Origin: Acidobacteriota bacterium
GTDB taxonomy: Bacteria; Acidobacteriota; Blastocatellia; UBA7656
Length of the DNA stretch: 64,000 nt
Direction of reading: 5' to 3'
Assembly (NCBI GenBank): GCA_038040445.1
Contig: JBBPIG010000023.1
Span: 1-64,000, forward strand
In this document: piece by piece, positions 44,320 through 54,173 of the stretch
Position numbering within the stretch: the stretch's first letter is position 1
Layout: every line of letters starts with the position of its first letter
Translations under genes and position numbers: made by a program
The notes under the pieces: model-generated
Told to the model about the DNA's origin: nothing
Seen by the model: only the letters and a program-made list of their open reading frames with translations
The model's database searches: none

Positions 44320-44991
44320 TCAATGCGAGGCGATCTCAGCGATCTGGTCCGCGAACCGGAGGACCTCGTCCAGCGTGGCTGCGTTTGTCACTGGGATGAG
44401 CCGGTGAACGCCGATCTCTTCATACCTATCGACGATCTCTGGGGTAAGACGCATCGGAGGAGTTACCGATATCTCGACTTCGCCAAGCTCGGCAGGGCGA
44501 ACACCGTTTGCGACGTAGCCGTGAATCCACTCGATGCTGCGGGCGGTCGACTCGATGTCGGTGAGAAAGCCGTACCAGCCATTTCCACATCGGGCTGCGC
44601 GCCGAGCAGCGTTGCGACTCATCCCGCCGACGACAATCGGCGGATGAGGCTTCTGTACCGGACGAGGTTGTGAGTCAATGCCTTCGAATGAAAAGAATCG
44701 GCCCTTGTACGCAGGCTTCTCCATCGTCCAAAGAGCCTTGATAGCCTCGATAGCTTCGTCGGTCACCGCGCCTCGATCTTCGAAAGGCGCGCCAAGCGCG
44801 CGGAACTCGGGTTCGAGATAGCCTGCGCCCAAACCGAAGATCAACCGGCCCTTCGACACCAGATCGACAGACGCAAGCTCCTTGGCCAAGACGACAGGGT
44901 TGCGCTGTGGCAGGATAATCACACCCGTCCCAAGGCGGAGCCGCTCGGTATGCGCGGCTATGTGACTGAGCGCGACCGCAGGATCAAGGCA
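44320..44991 (-). pseudogene. 5'-truncated LLM-class (F420-type) flavin oxidoreductase
   Basis: The frame shows the C-terminal two-thirds of a luciferase-like monooxygenase-family oxidoreductase (RLRLGTGVIILPQRNP, GRLIFGLGAGYLEPEF, PHPPIVVGGMSRNAARRAA). Reading upstream of the apparent GTG start continues the family (DPAVALSHIAAHTERLRLG) until a TGA at 44992-44994. The usual first 75-90 residues are missing and are not found in any frame nearby. A short protein from GTG at 44922 could still be made, but it lacks the first strands of the barrel. Confidence 0.75.
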
Positions 44992-45086
44992 TCACAGGAG
45001 GGATCTTAGACGTGAGAAGTGTGACTTGTCTGAAGGAGCGCGTGACAACGGACTGCCGGCTCAGCTCACGCGTGGTCTCTCACACG

Positions 45087-46064
45087 CTACCTCCGATTCT
45101 CGCGGGCCTTCACGCCTCGAATCGCGCCGGCGATCATCCGGTTCACCGCCGACAGAGACAGTCCTCCTTCGTCGGTCGCCGGAATCGTCGCGAACCCGAT
45201 CGCCGACGCCTTCGGGTAGCGGCTGAAGATCGTCTCGAACAACGCAGCCAACTGCTCGCTCGACGGACCATTCGGTACTTTGTTTCCGTGCCCCATTACC
45301 TCCCGCGGATCGAGCACGTCCATATCGATATGCACGTAGAGCTTGTCGGTGAGGCGACTGAGCCGATCGAGTTGTGTGAACACCGCCGACGTCATCTTGC
45401 GCAGGTCGTCGACGCTGAGCTGCTCGATGAACGATTGGTCAAGCAGATGCTGTTCAAGCGGATCGGTCAGGCGCACGCCGCCCATCACGATGTGTTGATC
45501 CGAGAGAGGCGGATCGAGGTGCGCGTCCATGCGAAGCCGCTGCAGCGCCCGGCCTGTCGCCACAGCCACCGGCATTCCCCCCAGTGATCCGCTGCGCGTG
45601 GTCTCCGGCGTGTTGAAGTCCGGGTGCGCGTCGAGCCAGAGCATACCGATCTTGAGCGGCTCGCGCGTCGGCCCCGAATGCTGCAGCCCCGCGACGAGAC
45701 CCGGCATGGATGGACACGTCGCCAGCAGACCAACCGTGAAGTATCCCTCCCGCTCGTTCTTCGCCACGACATCGGCGAAGTGACCCAGCGCCATTCCAAG
45801 CCGTTTCCACCCGCCATACTCCGTAGCCTCGTCCGCAGTGAGCGCCGCTTCCGAAACTCGCACCACCGCGCCCATGCCGGCGAGAACCTGCTGGATACCG
45901 CCGTTGGCCATTGTGTTGGATCCCGCTGAAGTTCCGGTCGGAGAGAAGGGCTGCTTGACCAGGGCCACGCGCAACCGGCCATCCGAACCGGTGTAGCGCT
46001 GCGCGTGGATCAGCGGCGGTCCCAGAAGCAGAGCGGCCAGCACCAGAGCGATCAGTCTTCGCAT
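45087..46064 (-). CDS. Exported arginase/agmatinase-family protein
   Basis: A 325-residue ureohydrolase-fold protein with a signal peptide (RRLIALVLAALLLG then HAQ). Metal motifs are WLDAHPDFN (DAHxD) and VHIDMDVLDP (DxDxxDP). The first family motif (GGDHS) is replaced by LLATCPSMPG, putting cysteine where the first histidine ligand usually lies; Cys variants (GNC) occur in some arginase-like subfamilies. Activity and substrate are therefore uncertain. GAGGA precedes the ATG at 46064. Confidence 0.8.
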   Translation of the reverse strand: MRRLIALVLAALLLGPPLIHAQRYTGSDGRLRVALVKQPFSPTGTSAGSNTMANGGIQQVLAGMGAVVRVSEAALTADEATEYGGWKRLGMALGHFADVVAKNEREGYFTVGLLATCPSMPGLVAGLQHSGPTREPLKIGMLWLDAHPDFNTPETTRSGSLGGMPVAVATGRALQRLRMDAHLDPPLSDQHIVMGGVRLTDPLEQHLLDQSFIEQLSVDDLRKMTSAVFTQLDRLSRLTDKLYVHIDMDVLDPREVMGHGNKVPNGPSSEQLAALFETIFSRYPKASAIGFATIPATDEGGLSLSAVNRMIAGAIRGVKARENRR

Positions 46065-46120
46065 TGGGGTGTCCTCGTGAAAGTGCCTTGCTACCAGCAG
46101 AACCCGACGCACATTTGAGC

Positions 46121-46184
46121 CCGTAGTCAGTGGTCCGTAGTCCGTAGTCAGATGCCGCGAGACACGAGCTACGGACTACTGACT
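46121..46184. repeat. Inverted GTCCGTAGTCAGTGG repeat
   Basis: The left arm (46121-46150) has tandem GTCCGTAGTCAG words. The right arm (46167-46184) is AGCTACGGACTACTGACT. It ends three bases before the DUF3224 stop codon. Confidence 0.65.
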
Positions 46185-46187
46185 ATT

Positions 46188-46715
46188 TCATTGGGATTTG
46201 GCGAGCGTGTACTCGAAGTCGTAAGAGTGCTTCCCGTCTACGATGTTGATCGTCAACTTGCCGGCGAGCCCAACGAGCTCACCTGTGCCGGAATCGGGTA
46301 CGACAGTGATGCTGAGTTGCGGCGCGCCGCGCGTCATCGTGCCACTGTGCTGCAGTGCGAAGGTTCCGCTGTGACCATGCAGAGTTCCTTTGACCCGCTC
46401 CATCGCGACGTAACCAGCCGAGCCATTGACGTCCGTTCCGGCGGCGAGCATTTGGCCTTTGCTGGTAGCTTCGAGATCGCCGTGGAACTGCTTGTCGAGA
46501 GACATCCTGCCCACGGTTGGGTCTCCGACGTTGTCTTCCGGCGCCTGAGGATTCATCTTCACTTCAAACGTTCCGCTTGCATGCTTCGTCACGATCTTCT
46601 CCTTTTGGTCTCGCTTTTGAAATGGCGAATTGGTTGTGCCGCCTGAGGAGCCAAAGCTAAACACTAAGCAGAAGCCAGTGATGATGCCGGCTCCCGCGCG
46701 AGATCTGTTTTTCAT
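46188..46715 (-). CDS. DUF3224 domain protein
   Basis: A 175-residue protein with the DUF3224 pattern: HASGTFEVKMNPQ, DKQFHGDLEATSKGQMLAAG, YVAMERVKGTLHGHSGTFAL, then VVPDSGTGELVGLAGKLTI. This is a beta-barrel fold related to allene-oxide-cyclase-like proteins, of unknown function. A hydrophobic N-terminus (AGAGIITGFCLVFSFGSSGG) suggests export. GGAG precedes the ATG at 46715; a longer frame from 46748 has no support. Confidence 0.82.
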   Translation of the reverse strand: MKNRSRAGAGIITGFCLVFSFGSSGGTTNSPFQKRDQKEKIVTKHASGTFEVKMNPQAPEDNVGDPTVGRMSLDKQFHGDLEATSKGQMLAAGTDVNGSAGYVAMERVKGTLHGHSGTFALQHSGTMTRGAPQLSITVVPDSGTGELVGLAGKLTINIVDGKHSYDFEYTLAKSQ

Positions 46716-46788
46716 AGTTGCTCCGTGCGTTCGGTTATTAGAGTTCATCAGACGTTGCCGCCCGCCCGGGTCATCACCTCGTGTCCCC

Positions 46789-46986
46789 CTAGCGCGAATT
46801 CTTCCTGACTATGGTGATAGCCATAACGGCCACAACGGCGCCAACCACACCTCCTGTCACAGCAGCGCTTGCGTTGCCGACCAACAGTTGCTGGATGAGG
46901 GTGACGGCTACGGCAGCAACGATCGCAACAAGTATCACGAGAGCAAGAGTCTTAGCCGAAACACTTCGACTCTGAGAGTCTTTCAT
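46789..46986 (-). CDS. Small membrane protein with two helices
   Basis: A 65-residue protein with two hydrophobic helices (about residues 13-32 and 42-60; TLALVILVAIVAAVAVTLI and GGVVGAVVAVMAITIV). GGAG lies 6 bases before the ATG at 46986. No family recognised. It lies between DUF3224 and the ADOP array. Confidence 0.6.
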   Translation of the reverse strand: MKDSQSRSVSAKTLALVILVAIVAAVAVTLIQQLLVGNASAAVTGGVVGAVVAVMAITIVRKNSR

Positions 46987-47089
46987 TATCCGCTCCTTAA
47001 TCAGGAAATATAGAAATGGCCAGGCGGGATTATACGGCAAACCGTAGGAATTGTAAGCGCGCACCTTCTGAGCTGGGCTCCCTGATATT

Positions 47090-49774
47090 TCATTCGTATC
47101 GCAGCGCCACCATGGGGTCCACCTTCATCGCTCGCCGCGCCGGGAGGTAGCAGGCCAGCAAGGCCGCGACTAAGAGCAGCGCGGCGACGCTGGCGAACGT
47201 CAGCGGGTCAGTCGCGCTGACGCCGAACAGCAAGCTCGTCAATACCCGCGACAACGTGACAGCCGCACCCACCCCGATCACTACGCCAATTAACGCCAGC
47301 TTCATGCCGTGGCGCACAATCAGCTTCAGCACGTCGGGGTCGCGCGCGCCGAGCGCTCGCCGGATACCGATCTCATGGGTGCGCTGCGTAACGGCGTAGC
47401 TCATCACGCCGTAGATGCCAATCGCCGCCAGTAGCCACGCCATCGCTGCGAATAGTCCGAGCAGCCACGTGTTGAATTGCCGCGGCGCGATGTGCCGGGC
47501 AAGCTGGTTTTCCAGCGTAGCGATTTCGTCAATCGGAACGTTCCGATTCACTGCCTGCACTTCGCCTTTGATCGCGGCGATCAGACTCTGGGTAACAATG
47601 CCGGCGCTTCGAACCGCAAGCGTCGCTCGCGGCAGCGGAGTGCGCCCGAACGATGTATAGATTTTGATCCTACCCGGGACATCAGAACCGTAATTGCGAA
47701 CGTCGCCGGCGACGCCGATGATCTCGATGGGTCCGGTGTTGTCGTACTTTATGTGCTTGCCGACCGCGTCGCCCTCCGGCCAGAACTGCCGCGCCAGTTG
47801 TTCGTCCACAAGCATGACGGGGGCGGCCTGCGCGATCTCCTGCGGGGTGAAGGAGCGCCCTTGTTTAACGGGGATGCCCATGGTTTTGAAGTAATCAGCC
47901 GTGATGATGCCCCAGTCAACATTGATCAGATCGCCCGGTTTGATGTCCAAATACTCGCCCTTGATTTCGGGATTGATGTCGTTTTGCCAGGCCGGCTCGA
48001 GGCCTGGGAGGTCATTGAGCACACACGTCGCCTCGACGCCGGGCAGCGAATTGATCCGTTCGAACATTTGCGAATAAAACTGCATCAACTTCGCGCGGCT
48101 CGGATAGGCTTCGCGCGGCAGCAATCGCATCGTCACAACATTCTGCGAGTTGAAACCTGGATCGGAGACTAACAAGCGCGCGAGACTCTTGATGAGCAGA
48201 CCCGCGCCGGCCAGCATCACCATTGCGAGCGCGACTTCGGCGATGACGAATGCGCTTCGCAACCGCCCGCTACGCGCGTCGCTCGCTGTCCTGCCGCCGT
48301 CTTTCAGCGTCTCATACACATCAGACTTCGTACTCTGCCACGCGGGCGCGATCCCGAAGACGATGCCGGTCAGCACCGAGAGCGCAAGCGTGAAACCGAG
48401 CACGGGCCAGCCAATCGTCACGCCCGACATCCTTGGCAAATCCTCGGGCGCGAACCTCACCAGCAGATCAACGCCCCACTTCGCCAGCAGCAGCCCCAGC
48501 GCGCCGCCCACCACCGCCATAAGCACGCTCTCGAGCAGAAGTTGACGCAGCACCCGCCCGCGGCTTGCGCCCAACGCAGCGCGAATGGCCAACTCCTTTT
48601 TTCTTGTCGCCGCTCGCGCAAGCAGCAGATTGGCGACGTTGGCGCATGCAATCAGCAACACCACGCCGACCGCGGCGAACAGCAAGAGCAGAGATTGGCG
48701 CGTGTCACCGACAATGCTCTCCTGCAACGTGACCAGCCGGATGGTGTTGCCGGCGTTGTGCATCGGATGCTCGCCGCTCAGTTGCTCTTCGATGGATTTC
48801 ATCTCGGCGCGCGCCTGTTCGATGGTTACGCCGCGTTTGAGCCGAGCGACTACATTCCCGGCGACGCGGTGGGAACGGTTGAACCAGCCGCTCCCTGGTT
48901 CCGCATACTGCTCGGTCAACACCCACAAGGCCGGCGGACCCTGATGCCGGAACTGCTGCGGCATCACGCCGGCGACCGTGAACGGCTGATTGTCCAGCGT
49001 GATAGTTCTGCCGGCGATGTCGGGATCGCCGCCGAATTGCGCTTGCCAGAATGCATGGCTGAGCATTGCCACGCGAGGCGCGCCATACTTGTCTTCATCA
49101 CCGGAGAAATCGCGGCCCAACATCGGCTGCGCGCGCATCACCCGGAAGTAATCTGACGTGACCATCCGAGCGCTGACCGACTGCGCCTCGCCGTCGCCGG
49201 TCAGGGTCATCTGCCAGCCTCGAATCGTCGCCATAGCTTCAAAAGCCTGGCTGTGCCCACGCCAATCCAGAAAGTTCGGATACGAAACCCAGCGCGTCGG
49301 AATTTGTTCGTGGTGCTCCGTGACCCAAACCAGCCGATCAGCTTCCGGGTACGGAAGCGGGCGCAACAGCACCGCATTAAACACGCTGAAAATCGCCGTG
49401 TTCGCGCCGATGCCCAGCGCGACGGTCAGCAATGCGATTGTCGTGAACCCGGGATCCTTCGCCAGCAGACGAAGTCCATAGCGTAAGTCCTGCCAGAAAT
49501 CCGCAATCATGTTCTTTCTCCCTGCTCCAAGGACCACGGGCTCGACTCTGATGGGTTTTGTGAGCCGCCGCAGTTCACGATGGAGAGTTTCGCTCTCATT
49601 CAACTCCGCTAGCGCCGCGCGAGAAGCTTGGTCTTGCGACGCGCCGCCGGCGAGCAACTCCGCATATCGGTCTTCGAGGTGCTGACTCAACTCGTGGACG
49701 ATCTCGGTCTCGCGCATCGGCTCGAGCTTCAACATCGTCAGGCGTTGTCTGATCTCTTCTCTCCAGTCAATCAT
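47090..49774 (-). CDS. ADOP-family ABC transporter permease (fourth in array)
   Basis: An 894-residue permease. The N-terminal 'permease prefix' (about 1-75; [18 protein letters not shown]) is typical of acidobacterial duplicated orphan permeases. A helix at about 108-130 precedes a MacB-type periplasmic core domain (about 130-330). The first FtsX domain lies at about 370-490 and the second at about 770-890, ending in the family C-terminus [16 protein letters not shown]. No ATPase gene is in the array, as usual for this family. Transported or sensed molecule unknown. Its ATG overlaps the end of the upstream pseudogene by four bases. Confidence 0.92.
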   Translation of the reverse strand: MIDWREEIRQRLTMLKLEPMRETEIVHELSQHLEDRYAELLAGGASQDQASRAALAELNESETLHRELRRLTKPIRVEPVVLGAGRKNMIADFWQDLRYGLRLLAKDPGFTTIALLTVALGIGANTAIFSVFNAVLLRPLPYPEADRLVWVTEHHEQIPTRWVSYPNFLDWRGHSQAFEAMATIRGWQMTLTGDGEAQSVSARMVTSDYFRVMRAQPMLGRDFSGDEDKYGAPRVAMLSHAFWQAQFGGDPDIAGRTITLDNQPFTVAGVMPQQFRHQGPPALWVLTEQYAEPGSGWFNRSHRVAGNVVARLKRGVTIEQARAEMKSIEEQLSGEHPMHNAGNTIRLVTLQESIVGDTRQSLLLLFAAVGVVLLIACANVANLLLARAATRKKELAIRAALGASRGRVLRQLLLESVLMAVVGGALGLLLAKWGVDLLVRFAPEDLPRMSGVTIGWPVLGFTLALSVLTGIVFGIAPAWQSTKSDVYETLKDGGRTASDARSGRLRSAFVIAEVALAMVMLAGAGLLIKSLARLLVSDPGFNSQNVVTMRLLPREAYPSRAKLMQFYSQMFERINSLPGVEATCVLNDLPGLEPAWQNDINPEIKGEYLDIKPGDLINVDWGIITADYFKTMGIPVKQGRSFTPQEIAQAAPVMLVDEQLARQFWPEGDAVGKHIKYDNTGPIEIIGVAGDVRNYGSDVPGRIKIYTSFGRTPLPRATLAVRSAGIVTQSLIAAIKGEVQAVNRNVPIDEIATLENQLARHIAPRQFNTWLLGLFAAMAWLLAAIGIYGVMSYAVTQRTHEIGIRRALGARDPDVLKLIVRHGMKLALIGVVIGVGAAVTLSRVLTSLLFGVSATDPLTFASVAALLLVAALLACYLPARRAMKVDPMVALRYE

Positions 49775-51281
49775 ATTGCCGATTTCCGAGTGCCGATTGC
49801 CGATCGCTTGCCGCGTGCGGCTGAAATCCGCGATGCCGCCATGATGGCCACCAGTTCGTTAGCTCCCTTCAGCAGAGACTCGACCTTAGCGATCCCGGCA
49901 AAAGTGATCGGGTCTGTAGCGGTGACCCCGAACAACAGATTCGACATCACGCGGGTCAGCGCCACGGCCCCGGCCAACCCGCAGGGCGGGCGCCAGACCG
50001 AACGCAACGGCGCTGAGCAGCGAGAACCCACGAGATTGGAATCCGGCTGGCCAGGCGTATTCCTATCTCCTTCCGTCGCGCCATCGCGCGTGCCAGCAGC
50101 AGGTTGACGACGTTGGCGCAAGCAATCAGCAATACCATCGTGGTCGCGGTGAGAATTATTCCCATGCTCGCCCATTCGACCTCTCCAAACATTGATCCAG
50201 GAAGCACACGCACTCGATCATTGGGGTCCATTTCCGGGTAGGCGCGAGCAAGCTGGCTGAAGAGCACGGTCATCTCCGCACGAGCATCTTCCAAAGTTCG
50301 GCCTGGATTGAGACGGCCGGACACTCTCACCCACTTCGACGCGCGCGTAGTAAACCAATCTTCGTCCTGAGGGAAAAGTCGGGTGGTCATCGTCAGCGGC
50401 AGCCATATGTCGAGCGCATGCGGGCCGAAAGTGAGACCGCCAAAACCGCGCTCTGTCACACCGACGACCACAAACGTTTGTCCGTTCAGCCGCAGCGTCC
50501 GGCCGAGAATGTTGGAGTCCCCGCCGAAGCGCCCTTGCCAAAAGTCGTAGCTCAAGATCACCACCGGATGCTGGCCTGGAGTGCTGCTCTCATCCGGCGT
50601 GAAGCTGCGGCCGAGCACGGTGTTGACTCCAAGTGCGGAGAAGAAGTTGTCAGAAACGAATTGACCGAAGACCTTCCGCGTTTCTTCAGTGGCGTCTTGA
50701 GATCCCAGGACCAGTGCCCAGTCCCAGGTACTGGCGATCAGCCCGGAGAAGACCTGTGCGTGCTCGCGAAAGTAAACATAGTCGGGATAGGGGAAGTTGC
50801 TCCGCTCCGACTGGCCCCGCTCCAACCAGCCAAGGTTGACGACCGTAGCGGGATCCTTGACCGGCAACGGACGGAACCAGAGGTTAAACATAGTAAAGAT
50901 GGCAGTGTTGACACCAATGCCCAGCGCCAGCGTCAACACTGCGATCAACGTAAAGCCTGAGTTGTTTCGCAGCATCCGAATGCCATAACGTAAGTCTTGA
51001 CGCAGATCTTCAACCATATTGTTCCTTCGGTTTGCTCCCAAAACGTCAGCATCGATCTTGACCAGACGCTCGACCCGCCGCAGTCGCGCCAACAATTCGC
51101 TCTCATTTAGTTCCGCGAGCACCGATAGATGAGCAGACTCTTGCGTCGCACCGCTCGATCGCAACTCTGCGTAGCGGTCTTCGAGGTGCTGGGCCAACTC
51201 CTCGACGATCTCGGCCTCACGCGCCGGGTCGAGTTTCAACTCAGCCAGCCGCCGTCTGATTTCATGTTTCCAGTCGGGCAT
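49771..51281 (-). pseudogene. Decayed ADOP permease (third in array)
   Basis: The frame from 51281 gives a normal ADOP N-terminal half (prefix, core domain, first FtsX start to ARRKEIGIRLA near 50057). It then breaks. Downstream pieces of the family are found in other frames: FSLLSAVAFGLAPAL, then GLAGAVALTRVMSN and LLFGVTATDPITFAGIA. The final residues read repeat DNA ([10 protein letters not shown]). At least two deletions removed about 380 residues, including most of the second half. It keeps its position in the operon. Confidence 0.85.
49775..49806. repeat. CCGATTTCCGAGTGCCGATTGCC repeat before an ADOP start
   Basis: Tandem TTGCCGATT units end one base before the ATG of the 47090-49774 permease. 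They are read as the last codons of the decayed permease. The same word family is at 51282 and 54091. Confidence 0.65.
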
Positions 51282-51377
51282 ATTCTCGATTGTCGATTGC
51301 CGATTTCAGATTGTCGATTGTCGATTGTCGATTGTCGATTGTCGATTGCAGCTCAAAATCGGCAATCGGAAATCCTG
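51282..51377. repeat. GATTGTC heptamer array with inverted arm
   Basis: Five tandem GATTGTC units (51309-51343), flanked by CGATTGCCGATT words, are followed by the reverse complement arm (AAATCGGCAATCGGAAATCC, 51356-51375). The element fills the whole gap between the 932-codon ADOP frame and the pseudogene's start codon. Confidence 0.75.
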
Positions 51378-51378
51378 T

Positions 51379-54090
51379 TCACTCGCAGCGCAGCGCAACC
51401 ATCGGATCTACCTTTGTCGCTCGCCGTGCCGGAATCCAGCAGGCTAGCAGCGCCACGCTCGACAGCAGCAGCGGAATCACGGCGAAGGTCAACGGGTCGG
51501 TCGCGCTCACACCAAACAGCAGCCTTTCCAGCAACCGTGTCAAAGCAGCAGCACAAACCAATCCTCCAACAACGCCCGCCGCGACGAGTTTCAGGTTCTC
51601 GCCAATGATGAGTTGAAGAATGTCTTTAGTCTGCGCACCGAGCGCCAGCCGGATGCCGAGTTCTCCCGTGCGCTGCGCAACCGAATAGGCGACGACGCCG
51701 TAAATCCCGACCGCTGCCAGCAACACAGCCAATCCTGACAGCCAGTTCAACAACAGTGCATTGAAGCGCGGGCGTGCCAGATGCGTTGCGACCTGCTGTT
51801 CTGTCGTCGCGACGCTCGTGGCGACCTGCGTCGGATCAATCGCTGTGATTTCGCGGCGCACTGTTGCCATGAAAGCGGCCGCATCGCTAGTCGTGCGCAC
51901 GGCAAAATGATTCAGGCCGTGACGTGTCTGGGTATTGGGACGGTAAATGGCGTAACGCTCATCTTCGAACTCGCGGTGACGCACGTCGCCCACAATGCCG
52001 ATGATCGTCGCCCAGGGCGATTGCGGATCATCGGGATCAAGTTGAAGGCGCTGTCCCACCGGATCAACGCCGGGAGCAACCAGGCGGCGCGCCATCGTTT
52101 CGTTGATGATCGCGACGAGAGGCGCATCGGGCGTGTCGAAGGCTGAGAATTCGCGGCCCGCTTTGATCGGAATGCCGAAGGTGCGGAAGTAATGCGGCGT
52201 GACGACCCCGAGGTTGGCCACCGGGTTTTTGCCGGCCTCTTCGGGCGACTGCCCGGCCAGCGCAAAGTGTGTTTCCCAACCGACCTCCCCATCCAGTGGG
52301 CGCATCAACACGGCGCTGGCGGCGACCACACCGGGCTCCGCTTCCAACCGTTCAATCAATTGCCGGTAAAACTCGCGCCGCGTTTCCGGTTGGGTATACT
52401 TTGGTCCGGTAAGCCGCAATTGCATCGTCAACACATTGTGCGGATCGAAACCCAGATCAACTCGGCTCAAATTGAGGAAGCTACGAAGAATCAACGTTGC
52501 CCCGATCAGCAAGACCAGTGTGATCGCGATCTCGGCGACCACCAGCGAACTGCGTAAGCGTTTGCCCGAACCCCCGCTCGCCAACTTGCTGCTGCCTTCA
52601 CAGAGCGTTTCGTTGAGATTGACGCGTGCCGCCGTCAGCGCAGGCACTAGTCCCGCCAAACACGCCGTCACCAACGTTACCAGCAAACTGAAAAGCAGCA
52701 CGGCGGAATTGAGCCTGACCGTTTCGATGCGGGGGATGTTGGCGGGCGCGACCCAGACCAGCAAATCAATCAACCAGTACGCCAGCACAACACCGGTCGC
52801 TCCGCCGCACACAACCAGCACGCCGCTTTCGCACAGCAGTTGCCGCACGATCTGCCAGCGTCCAGCGCCCAACGCCGCACGCACGGCAAATTCGCGGCGC
52901 CGCGCCGACGCTTGCGCCAGCAACAGGTTGGCGACGTTGGCCGCACCGATCATCAACAGCAACGCCGTCGCCGCCAGCAATGCCCACAACGCCGGGCGCG
53001 CATTGCCAAACAGATGCTCGGCCAGCGGCTTGATTACGACGCGTTGCCCCTCGGCTTTGGTCTCGGGGTGCTCCGCCGCCACACGCGCGATGATCGTGTT
53101 CAATTCAGCTTCAGCTTGCGGCAACGTCACACCCGGTTTGAGCCTGCCGACGACTTGCAGAAACTCGGCCCCGCGATTTTCGAGAAGCTGTGGCCTAGAT
53201 GTCGCTTGAAACGGGACCCACAACTCTGCGCCCTTCGGAAAGTCGAACTGCGCCGGCATCACTCCGATAACGCTGAAGCTCGCCTGCGTCAGCGTGATCG
53301 TTTGCCCGATGATGTTGGGGTCAGCATTGAACCGTTCCCGCCACAGTTGATCGCTCAGCACTGCCACCTTCGGCCCATTCAGCACATCATCGCTTTCATT
53401 GAAGACGCGGCCGAGCGCGGCGTTTGCACCCAACAACCCAAAGAACCCGCCGCTCACTTTCGAGCTTTCGACTTGCACCGCTTCGCCCCGGCCCGTCATC
53501 ACGTAACCGGCGCCCAGGACAATCGTCGGCATCACCGCCATTCCATCGAAGCTGAGGCTCTGCGCCTGCCAATCCTTGAATTCAGCGAACGCCATCTCGA
53601 CCAGCGGGTTATACGCCACCGCGTCCTTCTTCCACGCGACGACCAGCCGCTCCTGATCGGCGAAGGGTAACGGACGCAGCAAGACCGCCTGAACGACGCT
53701 GAAGATCGCCGTATTCGCGCCGATCCCCAGCGCCAGCGTCAGCACCGCAAGGAACGTGAAGCCCGGTCTCTTCAGCCACATCCGCGTGCCATAGCGCAAG
53801 TTTTGCCAAAGGTCTGCGATCATTTTGCTTCTCCTGTTCGAGCCGAGAATGATTGGGTCCGGGGCTACCTGTCGCTCGACCTGCCGCACTTCTCGCGCCA
53901 GCAATTGGCTCTCACTCAATTCCGCGAGCGCCGCGCGAGAGGATTCTTCCGGGGTGGCCCCACCGGCAAGCAACTCTTTGTAGCGATCATCGAGATGCTG
54001 GCCCAACTCTTCGACGATCTCGGACTCACGCGTGGCCTCGAGACTTACACCGGCGAGACGTTGTCTGATTTCATGTTTCCAGTCGGGCAT
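51379..54090 (-). CDS. ADOP-family ABC transporter permease (second in array)
   Basis: A 903-residue permease with prefix domain ([37 protein letters not shown]), MacB-type core, and two FtsX domains ending in [17 protein letters not shown] start at 54090 ([10 protein letters not shown]) because the 29 residues before it translate repeat DNA. No Shine-Dalgarno stronger than CGGAAAT, itself part of the repeat, precedes it. It is cotranscribed with the flanking permeases. Confidence 0.92.
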   Translation of the reverse strand: MPDWKHEIRQRLAGVSLEATRESEIVEELGQHLDDRYKELLAGGATPEESSRAALAELSESQLLAREVRQVERQVAPDPIILGSNRRSKMIADLWQNLRYGTRMWLKRPGFTFLAVLTLALGIGANTAIFSVVQAVLLRPLPFADQERLVVAWKKDAVAYNPLVEMAFAEFKDWQAQSLSFDGMAVMPTIVLGAGYVMTGRGEAVQVESSKVSGGFFGLLGANAALGRVFNESDDVLNGPKVAVLSDQLWRERFNADPNIIGQTITLTQASFSVIGVMPAQFDFPKGAELWVPFQATSRPQLLENRGAEFLQVVGRLKPGVTLPQAEAELNTIIARVAAEHPETKAEGQRVVIKPLAEHLFGNARPALWALLAATALLLMIGAANVANLLLAQASARRREFAVRAALGAGRWQIVRQLLCESGVLVVCGGATGVVLAYWLIDLLVWVAPANIPRIETVRLNSAVLLFSLLVTLVTACLAGLVPALTAARVNLNETLCEGSSKLASGGSGKRLRSSLVVAEIAITLVLLIGATLILRSFLNLSRVDLGFDPHNVLTMQLRLTGPKYTQPETRREFYRQLIERLEAEPGVVAASAVLMRPLDGEVGWETHFALAGQSPEEAGKNPVANLGVVTPHYFRTFGIPIKAGREFSAFDTPDAPLVAIINETMARRLVAPGVDPVGQRLQLDPDDPQSPWATIIGIVGDVRHREFEDERYAIYRPNTQTRHGLNHFAVRTTSDAAAFMATVRREITAIDPTQVATSVATTEQQVATHLARPRFNALLLNWLSGLAVLLAAVGIYGVVAYSVAQRTGELGIRLALGAQTKDILQLIIGENLKLVAAGVVGGLVCAAALTRLLERLLFGVSATDPLTFAVIPLLLSSVALLACWIPARRATKVDPMVALRCE

Positions 54091-54172
54091 ATATTTCCGA
54101 TTGCCGAGTGCCGAGCGGCGACTATTTTCATCCGCGCATTCGGCAATCGCAAATCGGCAATCGCAAATCCAC
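54091..54172. repeat. Inverted CGATTGCCGAGTGCCGAG repeat between ADOP genes
   Basis: The left arm (54094-54117) and right arm (54137-54170; GCAATCGCAAATCGGCAATC) are loosely inverted. They fill the gap between the stop at 54174 and the ATG at 54090. Same word family as 49775 and 51282. Confidence 0.7.
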
Positions 54173-54173
54173 T

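Noticed and set aside
51282-51377. CRISPR-like array
   Set aside because: The GATTGTC units are seven bases long and contiguous, with no spacers, and no cas gene is nearby. It is a short tandem repeat within an inverted-arm element.
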